This document shows, piece by piece, positions 7,986 to 13,211 of a stretch of 13,211 nt of DNA. The position numbers were made by a program, and so were the translations under genes. The stretch is from contig DBTW01000185.1 in NCBI GenBank assembly GCA_002307245.1, positions 1 to 13,211 on the forward strand, in the 5' to 3' direction. The notes beneath the pieces were generated by a model that worked only from the letters and a program-made list of their open reading frames with translations, did not search any database and was not told the DNA's origin. How positions within the stretch are numbered: position 1 is the stretch's first letter; every line of letters starts with the position of its first letter. This stretch comes from Spirochaetaceae bacterium UBA1306 (lineage in GTDB: Bacteria > Spirochaetota > Spirochaetia > Treponematales > Rectinemataceae).

Positions 7986-8016
7986 AGGATACCATCCCCT
8001 GCGCCTTGAATGTCAA
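7986..8016 (-). promoter_or_regulatory. Candidate promoter of the activase operon
   Basis: Read on the minus strand there is a perfect TTGACA (8016 to 8011), a 19-nt spacer, then an extended -10 element TGG-TATCCT (hexamer 7991 to 7986). The long spacer is a weakness; the extended TG helps. Transcription would begin near 7979, only a few bases before the ATG at 7976. That agrees with the absence of a Shine-Dalgarno sequence and would make the message nearly leaderless. Confidence 0.5.
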
Positions 8017-8037
8017 TGCGAGGAGCCGTGCCAAGTC

Positions 8038-8074
8038 GGGGCGCGGTCCGACGGGCGGCCGCTCTCCCCTTTTT
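8038..8074 (+). terminator. GC-rich hairpin followed by T-tract upstream of ndk
   Basis: On the plus strand GGGG-C-GCGG (8038-8046) can pair with CCGC-TCT-CCCC (8059-8069) across a 12-nt loop, directly followed by TTTTT (8070-8074). This is the form of an intrinsic terminator, but the stem has an internal loop and a competing GCGGCCGC palindrome (8055-8062) lies inside. No plus-strand gene ends upstream, so it would have to stop antisense transcription, or act as a leader element if ndk is also transcribed from farther upstream. Confidence 0.25.
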
Positions 8075-8099
8075 GCTCTTTTGCCCCCCGTGCTAGTAT
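8073..8099 (+). promoter_or_regulatory. Candidate promoter of the ndk-pepF-gpsA operon
   Basis: A TTGCTC (8073-8078) is followed after 15 nt by an extended -10 element TGC-TAGTAT (8091-8099; hexamer 8094-8099). The short spacer is below the optimum, but the TG extension can compensate. Transcription would start near 8106, giving a leader of about 24 nt that contains the GGAGG of ndk. Confidence 0.45.
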
Positions 8100-8129
8100 T
8101 CGGCAGCGACAAAGCTTACGGAGGATCGA

Positions 8130-8579
8130 ATGGCTATAGAAAGGACTTTTTCCATGCTCAAGCCCGGCGTCGTGCAGAGGCGCCTCGCGGGGGAGATCAT
8201 CTCGAGGATCGAGCGCAAGGGCCTCAAGATCGTCGGCCTCAAGATGATGACCATCCCGAGGGGCCTGGCCGAGACCCATTACGCGGAGCATAAGGAGAAG
8301 TCCTTTTTCGGCGAGCTCGTATCCTTCATCACCTCGGGCCCCGTCGTGGCCATGGTCATCGAGGGCGAGGACTCGATCGCCCGCGTGCGCGCCCTCTGCG
8401 GCGCCACCAAGGTCGACGCCGCCCTGCCCGGCACGATCCGCGGGGATTACGCCATGCATACCGGCCTCAATATAATCCACGCCTCCGACTCCCCCGACAG
8501 CGCCGCGCGCGAGATCGGGCTCTTCTTCGACGCCGGGGAGATTCAGGCCTGGAAGGACCACAATGACGCCTGGATCTGA
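8130..8579 (+). CDS. ndk: Nucleoside diphosphate kinase
   Basis: A 149-aa cytoplasmic enzyme that transfers the gamma-phosphate of ATP to nucleoside diphosphates through a phosphohistidine, balancing NTP and dNTP pools. The catalytic set is visible: Lys11 in MLKPG, Tyr51 in HYAEHKEKSFF, Arg87 and Thr93 in RALCGAT, Arg104 in PGTIRGDY, Asn114, and the phosphorylated His117 in NIIHASDS. Length is normal for the family. Small departures from the commonest form are KPGVVQR instead of KPD/N-x-V-x-R and GATKVDA instead of G-x-T-N-P-x-x-A; neither touches a catalytic residue. The ATG is supported by GGAGG at 8120-8124 with a 5-nt spacer. It is the first gene of a plus-strand operon and its end overlaps pepF by 17 bp. 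The call is secure. Confidence 0.97.
   Translation: MAIERTFSMLKPGVVQRRLAGEIISRIERKGLKIVGLKMMTIPRGLAETHYAEHKEKSFFGELVSFITSGPVVAMVIEGEDSIARVRALCGATKVDAALPGTIRGDYAMHTGLNIIHASDSPDSAAREIGLFFDAGEIQAWKDHNDAWI
8551..8557 (+). promoter_or_regulatory. Shine-Dalgarno site that fixes the pepF start
   Basis: GGAAGGA lies 5 nt before the ATG at 8563, inside the last codons of ndk. It supports the 17-bp overlap of pepF with ndk and argues against the ATG at 8579, which opens a different, non-coding frame. Confidence 0.65.
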
Positions 8580-10383
8580 TGTCCCCGTCCCGCGCTGGGA
8601 CCTCTCGCCGATCTACCCCTCCCTGGGATCGCCCGAGTTCGAGGCCGCCAAGGCCCGGATCGGCGCCCTCTCCCGGGAGCTCCTGTCCCATCTCGAGACC
8701 TTGCCCCCAGCTTCGCCGACGACCTCGGCCGTCGCGGGGGCCGGGAGCCTGGGCGACTGGCTCGCCGAGGCGCTCAGGCTCGAGGACGAGGCGGGCTCGC
8801 TCTACGAGACCATCGCCGCCTACGCCTACGCCATCTTCTCCACCGCCACCGGCGATCCCCAAGCCCTGGCCCAGGTCAACGCCGCCGAGGAGCTGGGCCT
8901 CCCGCTCAAGCGCGCCGAGGTCCTCTTCCGCAACGCCCTGGCCGCGCGACGCGCCGAGGTCGAGGCCCTCCTCGAAGGCCCTCGGGCCGATCCTCGCGTC
9001 GCGCCTTTCGCCTTCCACGTCCGCGAGGAGATATTCTGGCAGACTAGGCAGATGAAGCCCGAGCTCGAGGACCTCGCGGCCGACCTTCAGCGATCCGGCG
9101 GCGACGCCTGGGGGAGGCTCCAGGAAGCGGCGACCTCGGCCGCGAGCGCCGACTACGGCGACGGCACGCGCAAAACCCTCGTCGAGCTGCGCAACCTCGC
9201 CTACAGCCCCGAACGGACTGTGCGGGAGAAGGCCTTCCGCCTCGAGCTCGCCCTCTGCGAGTCGCTGAAAATTCCCGTCGCAGCGGCCCTGAACGGCGTC
9301 AAGGGAGCTTCGGTTTCGCTCAACGCGCGCCGGGGCTGGGAAGACTCGCTCGCCAAGGCCGTGGAGCAGGCCCGCGTCACGCGGAAGGCCCTCGACTCGC
9401 TCATCCTCGCGCTGGAGGAGTCCCTGCCCGCCTGGCGCGGCTACCTCAAGGCCAAGGCCCGGCTCCTCGGCGTCCCGGCCTGCGCCTTCTACGACCTCTT
9501 CGCCCCCGCGGGGGGGGAGGGCCGCCGCTACTCCTTCGACCAGGCGCGGGGCTTCATCGTGGGCATATTCTCGTCCTTCGACCCGGCCATGGGCGACTTC
9601 GCCGATCGCGCCTTCTCGTCGCGCTGGATCGACGCCGAGCCCCGCGCGGGCAAGGTCGGCGGCGCGTACTGCATCGATTTCCCCGAGGCCAAGGCCTCGA
9701 GGGTGCTCTGCAACTTCGACGGCTCCTTCAACGCGGTCAACACGATCGCCCACGAGCTCGGGCACGCCTGGCACTCGCAGGCCGTCCGGGGCCTGCCTTA
9801 CGCCTACACGCAATACCCGATGACACTCGCCGAGACCGCCTCGATCTTCGCGGAGACCCTCGTCTTCGAGGGGGCGCGCAAGGCGGCCGGGCCGGCCGAG
9901 AGGCTGGGCCTGCTCGAGCTCCACCTCCAGGACTCCTGCCAGGTCATCGTCGACATCCTCTCGCGCTTCTACTTCGAGCGCGCCGTCCTCGAGCGGAGGT
10001 CCTCGGCCGAGCTCGCGCCCGAGGAGCTCTGCGAGCTGATGCTGGAAGCGCAGCGGAGGACCTACGGCGACGGCCTCGACCCGGAGCGGCTCCATCCCTA
10101 CATGTGGCTCGTGAAGAGCCACTACTACTCCCCCGACCTGGCCTTCTACAACTTCCCCTACGCCTTCGGCCAGCTCTTCGGCGTGGGGCTCTACGCCCGC
10201 TACGAGGCCGAGGGCCCGGCCTTCGCGGCCGCGTACCGCGGGATACTCGAGGACACGGGCAGGATGGGCGCGGTGGAGCTCACCGCGAAGGCCGGCTTCG
10301 ACATCGAGGCGCCGGATTTCTGGCGCCGGGGCCTGGCCTCCTTCGCGAGGCAGGCCGAGGAATTCGGGAGGTTGGTGGTATGA
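8563..10383 (+). CDS. pepF: M3 family oligoendopeptidase F
   Basis: A 606-aa zinc metallopeptidase of the M3B (PepF) group, which cleaves oligopeptides in the cytoplasm during peptide turnover and nutrition. It opens with RWDLSPIYPSL, the usual PepF N-terminal block. The active site is HELGHAWHSQ, with His397 and His401 as zinc ligands and Glu398 as the general base; Glu424 in LAETASIFAE supplies the third ligand. The C-terminal half carries SHYYSPDLAFYNFPYAFGQLF, a typical M3B substrate-binding block rich in Tyr, and ends with an ELTAKAGFDIEAPDFW segment as in other family members. Length matches the family (about 600 aa). No signal peptide is present. The gene begins inside ndk (17-bp overlap, own Shine-Dalgarno) and its TGA overlaps the gpsA ATG, so the three genes are probably co-transcribed and translationally coupled. 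PepF rather than thimet peptidase is favoured by length and the N-terminal block. Confidence 0.95.
   Translation: MTPGSDVPVPRWDLSPIYPSLGSPEFEAAKARIGALSRELLSHLETLPPASPTTSAVAGAGSLGDWLAEALRLEDEAGSLYETIAAYAYAIFSTATGDPQALAQVNAAEELGLPLKRAEVLFRNALAARRAEVEALLEGPRADPRVAPFAFHVREEIFWQTRQMKPELEDLAADLQRSGGDAWGRLQEAATSAASADYGDGTRKTLVELRNLAYSPERTVREKAFRLELALCESLKIPVAAALNGVKGASVSLNARRGWEDSLAKAVEQARVTRKALDSLILALEESLPAWRGYLKAKARLLGVPACAFYDLFAPAGGEGRRYSFDQARGFIVGIFSSFDPAMGDFADRAFSSRWIDAEPRAGKVGGAYCIDFPEAKASRVLCNFDGSFNAVNTIAHELGHAWHSQAVRGLPYAYTQYPMTLAETASIFAETLVFEGARKAAGPAERLGLLELHLQDSCQVIVDILSRFYFERAVLERRSSAELAPEELCELMLEAQRRTYGDGLDPERLHPYMWLVKSHYYSPDLAFYNFPYAFGQLFGVGLYARYEAEGPAFAAAYRGILEDTGRMGAVELTAKAGFDIEAPDFWRRGLASFARQAEEFGRLVV
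10366..10371 (+). promoter_or_regulatory. Shine-Dalgarno site that fixes the gpsA start
   Basis: GGGAGG lies 8 nt before the ATG at 10380, within the last codons of pepF. The gpsA frame stays open 92 codons farther upstream through pepF, but that extension is Arg/Leu/Pro-rich shadow sequence. The dinucleotide-binding fold begins right after Met at 10380, so this is the true start. Confidence 0.8.
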
Positions 10384-11480
10384 GCGAGCGGATTGGGGTC
10401 ATCGGGGCGGGGGCCTGGGGCACGGCCCTGGCCAAGGTTCTGGCCGAGTGCGGCCATGCGGTCTCGATCTGGTGTAACGAGGCCGAGACGGCCTCCTCGA
10501 TCCGGGATTCGGGGCGCAACGAGCGCTACCTGCCGGGCGTCGAGCTGCCGCGCGGCCTGGGCGCCGACACGGACCCCCTCGCCGTCGCCACGGGCAAGGA
10601 CGTCATCTTCCTGGCCGTGCCCTCGCCCTACCTCATGGGGGTCGCGCGCAAGGTCCTGGCCGCGCCCAACGTGATGGACGGCGAGAGCCTGATCGTGGTG
10701 GTGACCAAGGGCTTCATCCCCGGCGCGCGCGGGGCCTCGGGGCAGGGCGCCCCCCGCCTCATCCTCGAGACCCTCGAGGACTACCTGCCGGGCTTCTACC
10801 GGGGCAACACGGTCTACCTCTCGGGGCCCAGCCACGCGGAGGAAGTCTCGCGCGGCATGATCACCGGCCTCGTGGCCGCGAGCCAGAACGGGCGCAACGC
10901 GATCAGGACTCGCGAGCTTTTTCGCGGCAGCCGCGTCCTCGTCTTTCCCTCCCTCGACACGATCGGCGTGCAGGTCTGCGCCGCCGCCAAGAACGTCGTC
11001 GCCATCGCCTTCGGCATGCTCGACGCCGTGGCGGGACAAGGCATCACCTCGGCCGGCGGGGCGGAATTCGGCGACAACACCGAGTCCCTCCTCCTCGCCG
11101 CCGGCCTCAACGAGATGCAGTCCCTCGGCAAGGCCCTGGGCGCCACCCACCCGGAGACCTTCACCTCCATCTCGGGCGTGGGCGACCTCGACGTCACCTG
11201 CCGCTCGATCCACGGGCGCAACCGGCGCTTCGGCCGCGAGATCGTGGAGAAGGACCTCCTCTCCCCCTTCAGCGACATCGACGACCTCCTGTCGCGCATA
11301 GCCGAGCTCGGCTACCTGCCCGAGGGCGCAGTCGCCTGCAAGCAGGTCCACGACATCGTCGCCGAGCGAAAGCTGGACCTGCCGATCATGGCGGGCGTCT
11401 ACAGCATCCTCGACCGCAAGGCCCAGCCCCTCGCCGTCCTCGAAGGCTACCTCTCGGGGATGGGCGCCGCCCTGGGCTAG
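10380..11480 (+). CDS. gpsA: NAD(P)-dependent glycerol-3-phosphate dehydrogenase
   Basis: A 366-aa cytoplasmic enzyme that reduces dihydroxyacetone phosphate to sn-glycerol-3-phosphate, the backbone for phospholipid (and lipoprotein diacylglyceryl) synthesis. The N-terminal Rossmann motif is GVIGAGAWGTALA (residues 6-18). Lys110 in VVVTKG and the conserved Lys204 in CAAAKNVVAIAFG mark the active site. YLSGPSHAEEVSRG (146-159), GDNTES (231-236), GVGDLDVTC (266-274) and GRNRRFG (279-285) are all family hallmarks. It is somewhat longer than the usual 330 aa, partly through an extra segment after residue 111 (PGARGASGQGAPR) and a longer stretch around 290-305. Its ATG overlaps the pepF stop in an ATGA. 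It ends 4 bp from the convergent rsgA stop, inside a shared palindrome, with no hairpin plus T-tract terminator visible. The call is secure. Confidence 0.96.
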   Translation: MSERIGVIGAGAWGTALAKVLAECGHAVSIWCNEAETASSIRDSGRNERYLPGVELPRGLGADTDPLAVATGKDVIFLAVPSPYLMGVARKVLAAPNVMDGESLIVVVTKGFIPGARGASGQGAPRLILETLEDYLPGFYRGNTVYLSGPSHAEEVSRGMITGLVAASQNGRNAIRTRELFRGSRVLVFPSLDTIGVQVCAAAKNVVAIAFGMLDAVAGQGITSAGGAEFGDNTESLLLAAGLNEMQSLGKALGATHPETFTSISGVGDLDVTCRSIHGRNRRFGREIVEKDLLSPFSDIDDLLSRIAELGYLPEGAVACKQVHDIVAERKLDLPIMAGVYSILDRKAQPLAVLEGYLSGMGAALG

Positions 11481-11489
11481 GGCCCTAGC
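11476..11489. repeat. 14-bp perfect palindrome containing both convergent stop codons
   Basis: GCTAGGGCCCTAGC is its own reverse complement. It contains the TAG of gpsA (11478-11480) on the plus strand and the TAG of rsgA (11487 to 11485) on the minus strand. A short hairpin could form in either transcript, but there is no T-tract, so a terminator role is weakly supported. Confidence 0.6.
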
Positions 11490-12645
11490 GCGCGCCCTTG
11501 CCCTTCTTCGCGAAGCTGCGCTGGGACATCGCTATGGTCTTCCAGCGGCGCCGCTCCGCCTCCTTGGCTGAATGGTCCTCCTTGGTGCGGAGGTAGGACG
11601 CTTCCTTCATGAGCTTCCGCCAGCCCTCGTAGCGTCCCTCGTCGAGCTCGCCCGAATCCAGCGCCGCGAGGACCGCGCAGCCCGGCTCCCCCGAGTGGCC
11701 GCAATCCCGGAAGCGGCATCGCTCGGCGAGGGCCTCTATCTCCGGGAAGGCCGAGGACACGGCCTCGCCGTCCGCCAAGAGCTGCAGCTCGCGCATGCCG
11801 GGCGTGTCGATCACGAGGGCTCCCGCGGCCGGCCCCGAGGCGAGCCTGTAGAGCTGTCGATGGGTCGTCGTGTGCCGCCCGCGCTGGTCGTCCTCGCGCA
11901 CCTCGTTCGTCCTCGCGAGCTCCTCGCCGGCCAGGGCGTTGAGGAGGGTCGATTTGCCCGCGCCCGAGGAGCCGAGGAGGGCGATCGTCAGGCCCGGCCG
12001 CAGCAGCGCCGCGAGCTCGGGCAGGCCCAGGCCGCTCGGCGCGCAGAGCAGGGCGATCCTGGCGCCGGAGGCGACGCCCGCGGCCTCGGCGAGCAGGGTC
12101 GAGGCGTCCTCGGCCAGGTCCGCCTTGGTGATAGCGAGGACGCACTCCACGGAGGCCGCCCGCGCCAAGGCGACGTAGCGCTCGACGCGGCGGGGCTTCC
12201 AGTCCCGCCCCGCGGCCGCGACGATCAAGGCGAGGTCGACGTTGGCCGCCACGACTTGCGCGTCGATCCGGTCGTGCTCCACGTCGCCCGGCGCCTTCCG
12301 CAGGTAGGCCGTCCTGCGCGGCAGCAGGGCCCGGATCGTCGCCGGCCCCCCGGGCGAGCGGCGGACCGCCGCCCAGTCGCCCACCGCTGGCATCTGGGAG
12401 GCCGAGGCGAGGCCGCGCCCCAATTTGCCCGAGGCGATCGCGTCCTCCTCGGCGATCGGGCCGCCGGGCGACCCTAAGACGACGCGGTAGCGCCCCCGGC
12501 GCTCCTCTACGACGCGGGCGGGCTCTTCGCCCTCGCCCTTGACGAGCTCGAAGGCCTCGCTGAAGAAGGCCGAGAAACCAAAATCGCATAACGCGTCGCC
12601 GGAACGCGGACGGTCGTCCGCGGCGGGGATGCTGGAGTCGGACAT
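11485..12645 (-). CDS. rsgA: Ribosome small-subunit-dependent GTPase A
   Basis: A 386-aa circularly permuted GTPase that acts in late maturation of the 30S ribosomal subunit. An N-terminal OB-fold region includes PAVGDWAAV (about 86-94) and LLPRRTAYLRKAPG (107-120). The permuted GTPase motifs follow in the expected order: TKAD (G4, 173-176), CAPSG (G5-like, 201-205), GSSGAGKST (G1, 225-233), GRHTTTHRQL (G2 region, from 256) and DTPGMRE (G3, 280-286). The zinc site is Cys310, Cys315, His317 and Cys323 in CRFRDCGHSGEPGC. A basic C-terminal tail ends in SFAKKGKGAR, probably contacting rRNA. It is longer than the short form of the family because of about 20 N-terminal residues before DFGFSAFF and the C-terminal tail. 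An AAGGAAG (12651-12657) precedes the ATG. It is a single gene: convergent with gpsA and separated from the Uma2 gene by a hairpin. I see no convincing promoter between 12646 and 12788. Confidence 0.96.
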   Translation of the reverse strand: MSDSSIPAADDRPRSGDALCDFGFSAFFSEAFELVKGEGEEPARVVEERRGRYRVVLGSPGGPIAEEDAIASGKLGRGLASASQMPAVGDWAAVRRSPGGPATIRALLPRRTAYLRKAPGDVEHDRIDAQVVAANVDLALIVAAAGRDWKPRRVERYVALARAASVECVLAITKADLAEDASTLLAEAAGVASGARIALLCAPSGLGLPELAALLRPGLTIALLGSSGAGKSTLLNALAGEELARTNEVREDDQRGRHTTTHRQLYRLASGPAAGALVIDTPGMRELQLLADGEAVSSAFPEIEALAERCRFRDCGHSGEPGCAVLAALDSGELDEGRYEGWRKLMKEASYLRTKEDHSAKEAERRRWKTIAMSQRSFAKKGKGAR

Positions 12646-12788
12646 GGGAGCTTCCTTTAGCTATCCCGATTCCCCGGATATCGCGCAAGATCCCTGGCGG
12701 TCAGGTTGATGCAATACATGTAGCGCCTCCGTGGAACGGGATTAGGGCCGGCGGACACGGCACAGTATCTCGGAGGGACAGATGGAGT

Positions 12789-12826
12789 AAAGAGGAGAAA
12801 ACGGCTTATGCCATTCTCTCCCCTTT
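12789..12826 (-). terminator. Strand-specific 17-bp hairpin at the Uma2 stop codon
   Basis: The arms are 12789-12805 and 12810-12826 around a TTAT loop (ATAA in the minus-strand RNA). All 17 positions pair in the minus-strand transcript, three of them as G-U wobbles; in the plus-strand transcript the same three positions are A-C mismatches. The hairpin therefore belongs to the Uma2 message, whose TGA ends at its first base. The stem ends in UUU but no long U-tract follows, so termination efficiency is uncertain. Confidence 0.6.
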
Positions 12827-13211
12827 CATGGCTCCGCGAAGAGCTCCTTCGGATCGATGTCGAAGCCTTCGAGCGCGCTGGAGGAAATAAGCGAGTCGTC
12901 GCGGAGCATGTCCCGCAGCTCGCCCGAGTCGTAGCTCCCATCGGGCCGCAATCGCCAGGCCTGGATGGCCTTATTGCCCGGGTCGATGGCCCAATACTCG
13001 CGCACCCCGTGGCGTTCGTAGAGACGGAATTTATCATTCAAGTCCTTCTTCGAGCTTCGCGGGGAGAGAATTTCCATGATGAGATCGGGCGCGCCTCGCG
13101 CGCCGTGCGGCTTGATCTTTGTCCGATCGCAGATAACGACGATGTCGGGTTGCGCTACGGTATCGACCTCATCGTCGCTTCCGTCGCCCGAGGGCAGGAG
13201 TACGTCGAAGG
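12826..13211 (-). CDS. Uma2 family (DUF820) putative restriction-like endonuclease, N-terminus outside window
   Basis: The reading frame is open from the right edge to a TGA at 12828-12826, giving about 128 residues. The methionine at 13077 is internal: the residues before it include TVAQPDIVVICDRTKIK and GARGAPDLIMEILSP, which are core Uma2 motifs, so the gene starts beyond the window. The PD-(D/E)xK-like core is visible as the Asp of QPDIVVI, the Glu of MEILSP, and the following SSKKDLNDKFRLYERHGVR and EYWAIDP blocks. The family is nuclease-like by fold, its biological role is poorly known, and it often occurs in many copies per genome. The C-terminus (LEGFDIDPKELFAEP) is the ordinary family ending, so the gene is intact on this side. 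Its base composition is somewhat less GC-rich than rsgA. A hairpin directly at the stop probably ends the transcript. Confidence 0.85.
   Translation of the reverse strand, partial: FDVLLPSGDGSDDEVDTVAQPDIVVICDRTKIKPHGARGAPDLIMEILSPRSSKKDLNDKFRLYERHGVREYWAIDPGNKAIQAWRLRPDGSYDSGELRDMLRDDSLISSSALEGFDIDPKELFAEP

Noticed and set aside
8467..10122. 551-codon minus-strand open frame opposite pepF
   Set aside because: It is codon-aligned antisense to a clear M3 peptidase, with low-complexity composition and no motif.
10104..10379. 92-codon N-terminal extension of gpsA
   Set aside because: It overlaps the end of pepF in another frame, is Arg/Leu/Pro-rich shadow sequence, and the nucleotide-binding motif plus a Shine-Dalgarno place the start at 10380.
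10200..11351. 383-codon minus-strand open frame opposite gpsA
   Set aside because: It is codon-aligned antisense to gpsA and has no recognisable motif.
12646..12788. Possible tRNA or small RNA in the gap upstream of rsgA
   Set aside because: I could not find a cloverleaf, a T-loop motif or a convincing promoter; the only clear structure in the gap is the hairpin at its right end.
12657..13037. 126-codon minus-strand open frame between rsgA and the Uma2 gene
   Set aside because: It runs through the Uma2 coding region in another frame, crosses the terminator hairpin and has no recognisable motif or good ribosome site.
13075..13077. ATG at 13077 as the start of an 83-aa Uma2 protein
   Set aside because: The frame stays open to the window edge and the upstream residues carry core Uma2 motifs, so this methionine is internal.

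Overview
The window is about 13.2 kb of mostly very GC-rich bacterial DNA (one line inside the large central gene counts 45 G/C of 60). It most resembles a high-GC spirochaete or a related anaerobe. The reasons are relaxed lipoboxes in two predicted lipoproteins, a DUF6765-type protein, and a giant BcrA/BadF-type activase fused to a 2-hydroxyacyl-CoA dehydratase-like protein. This taxonomic guess is moderate at best.

Layout. (1) Bases 1-192 (+) are the C-terminus of an alpha/beta hydrolase. (2) A minus-strand block runs from 7976 down to 189 in transcription order: the 1492-aa activase/dehydratase fusion, a DUF6765 putative metal-dependent hydrolase (6-nt gap), an unrecognised small lipoprotein (ATGA overlap), and an ABC-type solute-binding lipoprotein (43-nt AT-rich gap). 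The last gene is clearly less GC-rich than its neighbours and has no permease beside it. (3) A divergent 153-bp intergenic region (7977-8129) holds a candidate promoter for each direction. (4) A tight plus-strand housekeeping operon follows: ndk, pepF (17-bp overlap) and gpsA (4-bp overlap). (5) rsgA lies convergent to gpsA; both stop codons sit inside one 14-bp perfect palindrome. (6) A Uma2-family nuclease gene runs off the right edge on the minus strand. A 17-bp hairpin directly at its stop codon looks like its terminator.

How the genes work together. The plus operon combines nucleotide balance (Ndk), peptide breakdown (oligoendopeptidase F) and phospholipid precursor synthesis (GpsA); the link is probably growth-related co-expression rather than one pathway. 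RsgA is a ribosome-assembly GTPase. The minus operon is the unusual part. It couples an ATP-driven low-potential electron-transfer enzyme of unknown substrate to a DUF6765 protein and a lipoprotein of unknown role, with no CoA-transferase or acyl-CoA dehydrogenase in the window that would point to amino-acid fermentation. I saw no tRNA, rRNA, CRISPR array, insertion sequence or tandem repeat.
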